Below are positions 35,213 through 43,152 of a stretch of 64,000 bases of DNA, piece by piece. The notes below the pieces were generated by a model, which saw only the letters and a program-made list of their open reading frames with translations, did not search any database and was not told the origin of the DNA. Every line of letters begins with the position of its first letter. The first letter of the stretch is position 1. The position numbers and the translations under genes were made by a program. Source of the DNA: Hahnella aquatica (lineage in GTDB: Bacteria > Pseudomonadota > Gammaproteobacteria > Burkholderiales > Burkholderiaceae_A); assembly GCA_965194505.1 (NCBI GenBank), contig OZ239144.1, positions 930,001 to 994,000 of the forward strand, written 5' to 3'.

Positions 35213-37308
35213 AGCACGGTCTGTAGGAGGGTGTCTTGCACGGCCTTGCGATTCGCACCGGTGCGTCGACGCACCGTGTAGACACCATCGGCCCGCATCT
35301 GCCAACTCGTGGCGTTGTCGGTCAGGTGAAGGCGCAGGCCCTCTCGAATCACACGGCGTTTAAGGGCTTTGTCGAGAATTGGGCAGGCCAACTCCACGCG
35401 CCGGAAAAAGTTGCGGTCCATCCAGTCGGCACTGGAAATGTAGACGTCTTCGGCCCCCTCGTTGCGAAAGTAGAAGAGACGGCTGTGTTCCAGAAAGCGG
35501 CCAATGGTGCTGCGAACACGAATGTTCTCTGAGAGTCCTGGCACGCCGGGGCGAAGCACGCAGATGCCCCGCACGATGAGGTCCACCTGCACCCCAGCCT
35601 GACTTGCTGCATAGAGTGCCTCGACCACAGCAAGCTCGACCAGGGAGTTCATCTTGGCCATGATCTGTGCCTTGCCACCTTGCTTGGCAATGAGCGTCTC
35701 CTTGCGGATGGCCTTGAGCACATTGGAGTGCAGCGTGAAGGGCGACTGCCAGATCTTTCGCAGGGCGCGTGCCTTGCCAAGCCCAGTGAGCTGGTGGAAG
35801 ACCTCGTGGGCGTCTTGGCAGAGGTCTGGGTTGGCGGTGAAGAGGCCAAAGTCTTCATAAAGACTGGCGGTGCGCGGGTGGTAATTGCCCGTGCCGATGT
35901 GCACATAGCGGCGCAGGCCTGCTTTTTCTTTTCGCACCACCAGGCACATCTTGGCGTGGGTCTTGTTGCCCACCACGCCAAACACCACATGGGCACCCAC
36001 CTCCTCGAGCCGGGAGGCCCAGTTGATATTGGTCTCCTCGTCGAATCGGGCCATGAGCTCCACCACCACGGTGACTTCCTTGCCGGAGCGGGCGGCCAGA
36101 ATGAGTGACTCCATGAGCGAGGAGGTCTGACCGGTTCGGTAGACCGTCATGCTGATGGCCACCACCGAAGGGTCCTCCGAAGCGGTGCGCAGGAAGTCGA
36201 CCACGGCACTGAAGCTCTCGTAGGGGTGATGCACAAGCACATCTTGATTGGAGATGACCTCGAAGTGGTTCTTTCCAACGAAGGCATCTGGGTGGCGCGC
36301 TGAGAAGGCGGGGAACTTGAGATCGGGCCGGTCGACCTGATCCGGCATGCTCATGAGGCGCACCAGGTTCACGGGCCCCGGCACTCGGTAGCAATCCTCC
36401 TGGCCAAGCTTGTATTCGCGCAGAAGCAGGTCGAGCAGGGAGTCCGGAATGGCATCGGCGACCTCGAGCCGCACCGAGTCCCCAAACTGCCGCTGGGAGA
36501 GTTCGCCCTTGAGGGCCTCTCGCAGGTCGGTGACTTCTTCGTCATCCACAAACAAATCGCTGTTGCGGGTGACGCGAAACTGGTACACCCCTTTGACATC
36601 CATGCCCGGAAAGAGGGCTGGCACATTGTCTTGAAGGATGGAACTCAGCAGCATAAAGCCGTGGGGGTGGCCAGAGACCTGCTTGGGCACGCGAATGAGC
36701 CTGGGCAACACCCTTGGGGCTTGCACCACCGCCGCCCGTGACTCACGGCCAAACGAGTCGCGGCCTTCCATCTCGAGAATGAAATTCAGGCTCTTGTTCA
36801 GGGTGCGCGGAAAGGGGTGTGAGGGATCGAGCCCGATTGGTGTGAGCACGGGCATGACCTCCTTCACAAAATACTGGTGGGCCCATTTTCGTTGGGCCGG
36901 TGTGAAGTTGGTGGTGAGGTGGATCTTGACGCCGGTCTGCTCGAGCGCGGGCAGGATGCCTTGGTTGAGGATTCGGTACTGGCGCTCCACCACGCGGTGG
37001 GCCCGCAGTTGAACGTCTTGGAAGCTCTGGGCGGCCGTGTAGCCATCGAGGTCGGGCAGGTCGCCCGCGCCCTGGCGAATCTTGGCCTTGAGCCCCGAGA
37101 CCCGGATTTCGAAGATCTCATCGAGGTTGCTCGAGACAATACAGATGTATCGCAGCCGCTCAAGCAGGGGGGTCTCGAGGCATTCGGCCATGGCCAGCAC
37201 GCGCTCATTGAAGGCAAGCAGGCTGAGTTCTCTGTTGAGGTAGCGGCTCTGGCCAGGCTGGCCCTCGGTGTGGAAGACCGGTGTGGGAGCGGGCTTTTTT
37301 GATTTCAT
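35209..37308 (-). CDS. ppk1: Polyphosphate kinase 1
   Basis: A 699-residue enzyme that makes inorganic polyphosphate from ATP at the membrane. N, head and two PLD-like catalytic domains are present. The phosphorylated histidine is H451 in THAKMCLV and the second catalytic His is H608 in LEHSRLFYF, each displaced by 16 from E. coli H435 and H592 as I remember them. I chose ATG 37308, which has GGAG directly upstream. A much longer in-frame reading runs antisense through ppx and the tRNA-Val gene and is false. It is divergent from ppx. Confidence 0.95.
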   Translation of the reverse strand: MKSKKPAPTPVFHTEGQPGQSRYLNRELSLLAFNERVLAMAECLETPLLERLRYICIVSSNLDEIFEIRVSGLKAKIRQGAGDLPDLDGYTAAQSFQDVQLRAHRVVERQYRILNQGILPALEQTGVKIHLTTNFTPAQRKWAHQYFVKEVMPVLTPIGLDPSHPFPRTLNKSLNFILEMEGRDSFGRESRAAVVQAPRVLPRLIRVPKQVSGHPHGFMLLSSILQDNVPALFPGMDVKGVYQFRVTRNSDLFVDDEEVTDLREALKGELSQRQFGDSVRLEVADAIPDSLLDLLLREYKLGQEDCYRVPGPVNLVRLMSMPDQVDRPDLKFPAFSARHPDAFVGKNHFEVISNQDVLVHHPYESFSAVVDFLRTASEDPSVVAISMTVYRTGQTSSLMESLILAARSGKEVTVVVELMARFDEETNINWASRLEEVGAHVVFGVVGNKTHAKMCLVVRKEKAGLRRYVHIGTGNYHPRTASLYEDFGLFTANPDLCQDAHEVFHQLTGLGKARALRKIWQSPFTLHSNVLKAIRKETLIAKQGGKAQIMAKMNSLVELAVVEALYAASQAGVQVDLIVRGICVLRPGVPGLSENIRVRSTIGRFLEHSRLFYFRNEGAEDVYISSADWMDRNFFRRVELACPILDKALKRRVIREGLRLHLTDNATSWQMRADGVYTVRRRTGANRKAVQDTLLQTVL

Positions 37309-37329
37309 CTTCTCTCCAGTGTAGCCACC

Positions 37330-37335
37330 TATAAT
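37330..37335 (+). promoter_or_regulatory. Consensus -10 (TATAAT) of ppx, leaderless arrangement
   Basis: A perfect TATAAT ends six bases before the ppx ATG at 37342, and the gap CCGGCC has no ribosome-binding site. This is the usual geometry of a leaderless mRNA. There is no clear -35 at 16-18 bases. On the other strand TACACT at 37318-37323 could be a -10 towards ppk. Confidence 0.65.
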
Positions 37336-37341
37336 CCGGCC

Positions 37342-38862
37342 ATGGCGACTGTGTTGGCCCAAATACAAAACGATCCAGAGCTGGTTGCGGCGGTGGATCT
37401 TGGGTCGAATTCGTTCCACCTGCTCATTGGACGCGTGCAGAGCACGCCAGCGGGGCCCCAGATTTCTCCGCTCGACAGCCTCAAGGACGTGGTGCGGCTG
37501 GCCTCGGGTTTGTCTGCCGACAAGCGGCTCGACGCCGCCTCCCAGGCCCGTGCCATTTCGGCGCTCCAGCGCTTCGGAGAGCGCCTTCGCGCCTTTGACA
37601 CCCAGCATGTCAGGGCTGTGGCCACCAATACCTTTCGTGTGGCCAAGAACGGGGCCGAGTTTCTGAAGACCTGCGAGGCCGCCCTGGGGTTCCCCATCGA
37701 GGTGATCGCCGGCAAGGAAGAGGCTCGCCTCATTTACAACGGGGTGGCGCATTCCTTGGCAGCCGATGGCGCCCGCCGTCTGGTCATCGACATCGGCGGG
37801 GGCTCCACCGAATTCATCATCGGCACCAACTACGAGGCCGAGCTGCTCGAGAGCGTGTTCGTGGGCTGTATCCGGTTCAGCCGCGATTTCTTCCCCGGCG
37901 GAGACATCACCCGATCGGGCTTTAAGGACGCCATCTTTGAGGCCCGGCGCAGCATTCAGGTGATCAGTGCTGCCTATCGTCGCCATGGTTGGGAGCGGAC
38001 GGTGGCCTCGAGCGGGTCGGCCCGGGCCATTCAAGATGTCTTGGTGGCCCTTGGGGACACCAGCCACCGCATCACCCTGGAGGGCATGGAGCACGTTCGC
38101 AGCCTGCTGATCAAGGCCGGTCGCGTCGAAGATGCAGCCCTTCCAGGCCTCAAGGTGGAACGCATGCCGGTCTTTGTGGGGGGGCTGGTGATCATGATGG
38201 CCGCCTTCGAGGAGCTCAAGATCGAGGAGATGCACTACGCCGATGGGGCCCTTCGATTGGGGGTGCTCTACGACGTACTGGGCCGCGCTCGGCATGACGA
38301 CATGCGAATCCACACGGTGGAGCAGTTCATGAAGCGCTACCAGGTCGACCGGGCCCAGGCCGCGAGGGTGGGGGCTCTGGCGCAGTCGCTCTGGATGCAG
38401 CTCTCCGGTGGCACACGTGAGGAGAGGGCCGAGATGTCGGCCCTCATTGGCTGGTCGGCCAGTCTCTTGGAGATTGGGCATTCGATCTCCCACAACAGCT
38501 TTCACAAGCACACCGCCTACATCCTGGCGCAGGCAGACATGCCGGGCTTCTCGCGGCGCGACCAGCGCATCATGTCCACGCTCGCCATGGGCCATGTGGG
38601 CAAGCTGGGCAAGGTCATGCCGCTGGTGGGCGAGGCCGTACCCTGGGCTGCAGTTCTGTGTCTGCGGCTGGCGGCCGTGTTCTTTCGGAATCGCTCCGAT
38701 GCGAAGCTGCCCTCGATTGCGCTGGTGGGGGATGGCCGGCAGTTTGAGTTGAGCCTGCCCAAGGCCTGGCTCTCCAGGCATCCATTGACCCAGCACAGCC
38801 TCGACCAAGACCGCCTGGAATGGCGAAAAGTGGGAGTGGAGCTCGGCATTCGGGCGGGATAG
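37342..38862 (+). CDS. ppx: Exopolyphosphatase (Ppx/GppA family)
   Basis: A 506-residue enzyme that removes terminal phosphate from polyphosphate (and may hydrolyse pppGpp). ASKHA-fold motifs are AAVDLGSNSFHLLIG near residue 16, VIDIGGGSTEFIIG near 150, and ASSGSARA. A C-terminal HD-like helical domain with HNSFHKHTAYIL follows. The pair with ppk1 sets polyphosphate levels. The start ATG follows a TATAAT by six bases. It is followed by tRNA-Val after 30 bases. Confidence 0.95.
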   Translation: MATVLAQIQNDPELVAAVDLGSNSFHLLIGRVQSTPAGPQISPLDSLKDVVRLASGLSADKRLDAASQARAISALQRFGERLRAFDTQHVRAVATNTFRVAKNGAEFLKTCEAALGFPIEVIAGKEEARLIYNGVAHSLAADGARRLVIDIGGGSTEFIIGTNYEAELLESVFVGCIRFSRDFFPGGDITRSGFKDAIFEARRSIQVISAAYRRHGWERTVASSGSARAIQDVLVALGDTSHRITLEGMEHVRSLLIKAGRVEDAALPGLKVERMPVFVGGLVIMMAAFEELKIEEMHYADGALRLGVLYDVLGRARHDDMRIHTVEQFMKRYQVDRAQAARVGALAQSLWMQLSGGTREERAEMSALIGWSASLLEIGHSISHNSFHKHTAYILAQADMPGFSRRDQRIMSTLAMGHVGKLGKVMPLVGEAVPWAAVLCLRLAAVFFRNRSDAKLPSIALVGDGRQFELSLPKAWLSRHPLTQHSLDQDRLEWRKVGVELGIRAG

Positions 38863-38865
38863 GTC

Positions 38866-38874
38866 TGCTACACT
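38866..38874 (+). promoter_or_regulatory. Probable extended -10 element for tRNA-Val and thrS
   Basis: TGCTACACT begins 4 bases after the ppx stop and ends 18 bases before the tRNA. It is identical to the element in front of tRNA-Ser. No good -35 is seen. Confidence 0.5.
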
Positions 38875-38892
38875 GCGGCTTCTGTTTTCGGC

Positions 38893-38969
38893 AGGCGCGT
38901 AGCTCAGCTGGTTAGAGCACCACCTTGACATGGTGGGGGTCGTTGGTTCGAGTCCAATCGCGCCTACCA
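38893..38969 (+). tRNA. tRNA-Val (anticodon GAC)
   Basis: A 77-base tRNA. Acceptor AGGCGCG pairs with CGCGCCT (38959-38965), discriminator A, encoded CCA. The anticodon stem CCACC/GGTGG encloses TTGACAT, giving GAC at 38927-38929. D-loop and T-loop (GGTTCGAGTCC) are normal. It reads GUC and GUU. The thrS start codon is only 11 bases beyond the CCA. Confidence 0.97.
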
Positions 38970-38980
38970 ATCAAGCCCAT

Positions 38981-40888
38981 ATGGTCAACATCACCCTTCC
39001 AGATCAGTCAGTTCGCTCATTTGAATCCCCCGTGACCGTGGCCGCGGTGGCGGCCAGCATCGGGGCGGGGCTTGCCAAGGCTGCACTGGCCGGCCGCGTG
39101 AATGGGCAGTTGGTCGACACCCACCACCTCATCGATCAAGACGCGGCGCTGGCGATTGTCACCGAGAAAGACCCAGAGGGCCTGGACATCATTCGGCACT
39201 CCACGGCGCACCTGCTGGCCTACGCGGCCAAGAGCCTGTTTTCAGACCTTCAGGTCACCATCGGGCCAGTGATCGACAACGGCTTCTATTACGATTTCTC
39301 CTACAAACGCCCGCTGACGCCGGAAGACCTCGCCGCCATCGAGTCGAAGATGCGCGAACTGGCCAGCAAGGACGAGCCCGTGACCCGAGAGGTCATGGAC
39401 CGCGATGCCGCCGTGGGCCTCTTCAAGTCGATGGGTGAGCATTACAAGGCCGAGATCATCGCCAGCATTCCGGCAGGCGAGCAGATCTCGCTCTACCGCG
39501 AGGGCGACTTCGTCGACCTCTGTCGAGGCCCACACGTGCCCTCCACGGGCAAGCTCAAGGTCTTCAAGCTCATGAAGGTGGCCGGCGCCTACTGGCGAGG
39601 CGACCATCGCAACGAAATGCTTCAGCGGGTCTACGGCACGGCCTGGGCCAAGAAGGAAGACCTCGAGCAGTACCTGCACCAGCTCGAAGAGGCCGAGCGG
39701 CGAGACCATCGCAAGCTTGGCAAATCCCTCGACCTCTTCCACCTTCAGGACAACGCCCCGGGCTTGGTCTTCTGGCACCCCAAGGGCTGGACGATCTGGC
39801 AGCAGGTGGAGCAGTACCTGCGGCATGTCTACCTGGCCGCGGGTTATCAGGAGATACGTTGCCCCCAGATCCTCGACCGCAGCCTTTGGGAGCAGTCGGG
39901 CCATTGGGAGCACTATAAAGACAACATGTTCACCACGGCCTCGGAAAACCGAGACTACGCCGTCAAGCCCATGAACTGCCCGGGCCATGTCCAGGTGTTC
40001 AATTCCAACCTTCGCAGCTACCGAGACCTGCCCCTGCGCTATGGCGAGTTCGGCTCCTGCCATCGCAATGAGTCGTCGGGGAGCCTGCACGGCCTGCTCC
40101 GGGTGCGCGGCTTCACCCAAGATGACGGCCATATTTTTTGCACCGAAGACCAGATCCAAGCAGAGGTCTACGCCTTCACCCAAAAGCTGCTCGAGGTCTA
40201 CAAAGACTTCGGCTTTGATGACGTCATTTACCGCCTCTCGACCCGTCCGCCCAATCGGGTGGGCTCCGACGAGAGTTGGGACAAGGCCGAGAAGGCGCTC
40301 TCAGAGGCGCTTGATCGGGTTGGGGTGGACTGGCAGTTGCTGCCGGGTGAGGGCGCTTTTTACGGCCCGAAGATCGAATACAGCCTGAAAGACTCGCTCG
40401 GGCGCATTTGGCAGTGCGGCACGATTCAGGTCGATTTCAACATGCCGGTGCGCCTTGGGGCCGAGTATGTGGCCGAGGACAACACCCGTCGCCACCCCGT
40501 CATGCTGCATCGGGCCATTGTGGGCTCGCTCGAGCGTTTCATCGGCATTCTCATTGAGAACCACGCCGGGGCCATGCCCTGCTGGCTTGCCCCCCTGCAG
40601 GTGGCCGTGGCCAGCATCACCGAAAACCAGGCTGACTACGCCCAGTCTGTTGCGAAAAGATTACAAGCCCGAGGCTTTCGTGCCGATGCTGATTTGCGAA
40701 ACGACAAAATTTCCTACAAAATCAGAGAATTAAGCCTGCAAAAGATTCCTTTTGTGCTGGTTGTTGGCCAGAAAGAGAAAGATTCCGAGCAGGTGGCGGT
40801 CCGAGCCCGTGGGGGTGAAGACCTGGGAAGCATGTCGATGAACGCCTTTTTCGAGCTCCTGTCCGAAACAGTCGAGCGGCGGAAATAG
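38981..40888 (+). CDS. thrS: Threonyl-tRNA synthetase
   Basis: A 635-residue class II synthetase. N-terminal TGS domain (1-62), editing domain with H73 and H77 in HSTAHLL, catalytic core with zinc ligands C333 (MNCPGHV), H384 (DDGHIFC) and a His in PVMLHRAI, motif 2 CHRNESSG and a C-terminal anticodon-binding domain. I chose ATG 38981; the longer frame reads through the tRNA-Val. No Shine-Dalgarno is visible in the 11 bases between tRNA and ATG. It heads the block thrS-infC-rpmI-rplT-pheST-ihfA. Confidence 0.96.
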   Translation: MVNITLPDQSVRSFESPVTVAAVAASIGAGLAKAALAGRVNGQLVDTHHLIDQDAALAIVTEKDPEGLDIIRHSTAHLLAYAAKSLFSDLQVTIGPVIDNGFYYDFSYKRPLTPEDLAAIESKMRELASKDEPVTREVMDRDAAVGLFKSMGEHYKAEIIASIPAGEQISLYREGDFVDLCRGPHVPSTGKLKVFKLMKVAGAYWRGDHRNEMLQRVYGTAWAKKEDLEQYLHQLEEAERRDHRKLGKSLDLFHLQDNAPGLVFWHPKGWTIWQQVEQYLRHVYLAAGYQEIRCPQILDRSLWEQSGHWEHYKDNMFTTASENRDYAVKPMNCPGHVQVFNSNLRSYRDLPLRYGEFGSCHRNESSGSLHGLLRVRGFTQDDGHIFCTEDQIQAEVYAFTQKLLEVYKDFGFDDVIYRLSTRPPNRVGSDESWDKAEKALSEALDRVGVDWQLLPGEGAFYGPKIEYSLKDSLGRIWQCGTIQVDFNMPVRLGAEYVAEDNTRRHPVMLHRAIVGSLERFIGILIENHAGAMPCWLAPLQVAVASITENQADYAQSVAKRLQARGFRADADLRNDKISYKIRELSLQKIPFVLVVGQKEKDSEQVAVRARGGEDLGSMSMNAFFELLSETVERRK

Positions 40889-40905
40889 GGCGTTTTTATT
40901 TTTAG

Positions 40906-40920
40906 AAAGGCAACGCAATC
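40906..40920 (+). promoter_or_regulatory. infC ribosome-binding site and AUC start codon
   Basis: AAAGG (40906-40910) lies seven bases before an ATC at 40918. From ATC the frame reads IATERSHRINGEITASQVRL, the normal IF3 N-terminus, whereas the first GTG (40969) would delete 17 conserved residues. Confidence 0.85.
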
Positions 40921-41439
40921 GCTACAGAACGAAGCCACCGAATCAACGGTGAAATCACAGCCTCGCAGGTGCGGCTGGTTGGATTAGAAAACGAAGCCAT
41001 CGGAATTGTGACCCTCAATGAGGCGATCCGAATGGCCGAAGAAGCAGAGGTAGACCTTGTCGAGATTGCCCCTCAGGCGGTTCCTGTGGTGTGCAAGCTC
41101 ATGGATTTCGGGAAGTTTAAGTACCAGGAGCAGAAGCGGGCCCAAGAGGCCAAGGCCAAGCAGAAGATCATCCAGGTGAAAGAGGTGAAATTTCGCCCTG
41201 GCACCGATGACAACGATTATCAAGTCAAACTGCGCAACCTGACTCGGTTCCTTGAAGAGGGTGACAAGGCCAAGATCACCATTCGGTTTCGTGGGCGCGA
41301 AATGGCCCACCAGGAATTCGGAATGCGAATGCTGGAACGCGTGAAGTCCGACCTCGGCGAACTCGTCCAGGTGGAACAAATGCCCAAGTTAGAGGGTCGC
41401 CAGATGGTCATGGTGGTGGCTCCAAAAAAGAAAAAGTAA
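40918..41439 (+). CDS. infC: Translation initiation factor IF-3 (AUC start)
   Basis: A 173-residue factor that discriminates initiator tRNA and start codons on the 30S subunit. N domain (to about 75), basic linker (KYQEQKRAQEAKAKQK) and C domain with IRFRGREMAHQEFGMRML are complete only when translation starts at ATC 40918. Rare starts (AUU, AUC, AUA) on infC are an established autoregulation device, because IF3 itself rejects them. The gap from thrS is 29 bases. rpmI and rplT follow in the conserved order. Confidence 0.92.
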   Translation: MATERSHRINGEITASQVRLVGLENEAIGIVTLNEAIRMAEEAEVDLVEIAPQAVPVVCKLMDFGKFKYQEQKRAQEAKAKQKIIQVKEVKFRPGTDDNDYQVKLRNLTRFLEEGDKAKITIRFRGREMAHQEFGMRMLERVKSDLGELVQVEQMPKLEGRQMVMVVAPKKKK

Positions 41440-41550
41440 GAGAAGAAGTAAGGCAGTCGAGTTGTAAGCAGTTGGAAGAAGGTCGCTGAGGGTTCAACAA
41501 GTGAGGGCAAGGTGCCCGCCACCCGCCGAGACCAAATCAGAGGAGCAGTC

Positions 41551-41748
41551 ATGCCCAAGATGAAAACGAAAAAGGCCGCCTCCAAGCGGTTCATCGCCCG
41601 CGGCAGTGGGTCGATCAAGCGCGCACACGCCACCAAGCGTCACATCCTGACCAAGCGCACCACCAAGAACAAGCGTCAGCTTCGCGGCACGCTCACTGTG
41701 CATCCTTCGGATGTGCAGCGCGTTCGCGACATGATGCCCTACGCGTAA
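41551..41748 (+). CDS. rpmI: 50S ribosomal protein L35
   Basis: A 65-residue very basic protein starting MPKMKTKKAASKRF, the family signature. The ATG at 41551 has GGAG nine bases upstream; an earlier in-frame start is not needed. The 111-base space after infC is the usual site of regulatory leaders in this operon, but I see no clear L20-binding structure. rplT starts 12 bases later. Confidence 0.97.
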   Translation: MPKMKTKKAASKRFIARGSGSIKRAHATKRHILTKRTTKNKRQLRGTLTVHPSDVQRVRDMMPYA

Positions 41749-41760
41749 AGGAGAACTCAC

Positions 41761-42120
41761 ATGCCTCGCGTCAAACGTGGTGTCACGGCTCGTGCCCGTC
41801 ACAAGAAAATTCTGGCCCTCGCAAAAGGTTTCCGAGGCCGCCGCAACAATGTCTTTCGTGTGGCCAAGCAGGCGGTCATGCGTGCAGGTCAGTACGCCTA
41901 TCGCGACCGTCGCAATCGCAAGCGTGTGTTCCGTGCACTCTGGATCACCCGCATCAATGCGGCCTGCCGTGCGAACGACCTCAGCTACAGCCGTTTCATT
42001 GCTGGCCTCAAGAAGGCCAATATCGAAATGGATCGTAAGGTGCTGGCCGATCTCGCAGTGATGGACAAGCCCGCATTTGCAGCCATCGTGGCCAAAGTGA
42101 AGATCGCCCTCGGGGCTTAA
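41761..42120 (+). CDS. rplT: 50S ribosomal protein L20
   Basis: A 119-residue basic protein, MPRVKRGVTARARHKKIL at the N-terminus, with the globular C-terminal domain (ALWITRINAACRANDLSYS). It binds 23S rRNA early in assembly and in many bacteria represses its own operon. The start has GGAG six bases upstream. pheS follows after 9 bases. Confidence 0.97.
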   Translation: MPRVKRGVTARARHKKILALAKGFRGRRNNVFRVAKQAVMRAGQYAYRDRRNRKRVFRALWITRINAACRANDLSYSRFIAGLKKANIEMDRKVLADLAVMDKPAFAAIVAKVKIALGA

Positions 42121-42129
42121 CCCCCGAGC

Positions 42130-43146
42130 ATGTCGGATCTCAATCAGCTCGTCTCGGAGGCGCAACGCGCCTTCGAGGCTGCTCCCGATGCGCCTGCGCT
42201 CGAGGATGCCAAGGCACGTTTCCTTGGCAAGACGGGCCTGCTCACCGAACAGCTCAAGCAGCTTGGCAAGATGGACCCAGAGGCCCGCAAGGCTGCGGGT
42301 GCCGCGCTCAATGAGGTCAAGACTCAGATCGAAGCCTTGCTGCAGGCGCGCCGAGATCAGCTCGGCCAGGCCCAGCTCCATGCGCGGCTGGCCCAAGAGG
42401 CCATCGATGTCTCTCTGCCCGGTCGCGGCCCCTTCGTGGGTGGCCTGCACCCCGTGGTTCGAACCTGGCGCCGTGTTCAGGAGATCTTCCAGTCGATTGG
42501 CTTTGATGTGGCCGATGGCCCCGAGATTGAAACCGATTGGTTCAACTTCACGGCGCTCAACAATCCCGAGAATCATCCTGCGCGCTCCATGCAGGACACC
42601 TTCTACCTCGAGGACCGCGACGAGTCGGGCCTGCCGCTGCTGCTGCGCACCCACACCAGCCCCATGCAGGTGCGCTATGCCCAGACCCATCAGTTGCCCA
42701 TCAAGCTGATTGCGCCGGGCCGCACCTATCGGGTGGACAGCGATGCCACCCACTCACCCATGTTCCATCAGGTCGAAGGCCTCTGGCTCTCCGATCGTGT
42801 GAGCTTTGCTGATCTCAAAGGCGTCTACCACGACTTCCTGGGCCGCTTCTTTGAAGACGACCAACTCGACCTTCGATTTCGTCCCTCTTTCTTCCCGTTC
42901 ACCGAGCCCTCGGTGGAGGTGGACATGCGCTTTTCCAGTGGCCCGCTCAAGGGTCGCTGGCTGGAGATCTCGGGGGCAGGCCAGGTGCATCCCAACGTGA
43001 TTCGCCACTTTGGGTTTGATCCCGAGGAGGTGGTTGGCTTTGCATTCGGCAGTGGCCTGGAGCGGCTCACCATGCTTCGCTACGGCATTGGCGACCTTCG
43101 CCTCTTCTTCGAAAACGACCTGCGCTTTCTGCGCCAATTTTCCTAG
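42130..43146 (+). CDS. pheS: Phenylalanyl-tRNA synthetase alpha subunit
   Basis: A 338-residue catalytic subunit of the alpha2-beta2 enzyme. The N-terminal coiled coil (about 1-90) binds tRNA. Class II motifs are GFDVADGPEIETDWFNF, RTHTSPMQVR (motif 2 region) and GFAFGSGLERLTML (motif 3). Length is standard. pheT starts 6 bases after the stop, which gives equal synthesis of the two subunits. Confidence 0.97.
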   Translation: MSDLNQLVSEAQRAFEAAPDAPALEDAKARFLGKTGLLTEQLKQLGKMDPEARKAAGAALNEVKTQIEALLQARRDQLGQAQLHARLAQEAIDVSLPGRGPFVGGLHPVVRTWRRVQEIFQSIGFDVADGPEIETDWFNFTALNNPENHPARSMQDTFYLEDRDESGLPLLLRTHTSPMQVRYAQTHQLPIKLIAPGRTYRVDSDATHSPMFHQVEGLWLSDRVSFADLKGVYHDFLGRFFEDDQLDLRFRPSFFPFTEPSVEVDMRFSSGPLKGRWLEISGAGQVHPNVIRHFGFDPEEVVGFAFGSGLERLTMLRYGIGDLRLFFENDLRFLRQFS

Positions 43147-43152
43147 ACCATC

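Noticed and set aside
35209..38970. A 1253-codon minus-strand reading that includes ppk
   Set aside because: Only the part from ATG 37308 is ppk. The N-terminal 550 codons run antisense to ppx and to tRNA-Val; the opening peptide with IGLEPTTPTMSRWCSNQ is a typical antisense tRNA translation.
38930..38980. Upstream in-frame extension of thrS
   Set aside because: It reads through the tRNA-Val gene; the TGS domain begins at ATG 38981.
40889..40908. T-rich stretch after thrS as a terminator
   Set aside because: There is no stem before the T run, and infC follows at once with its ribosome site inside the stretch.
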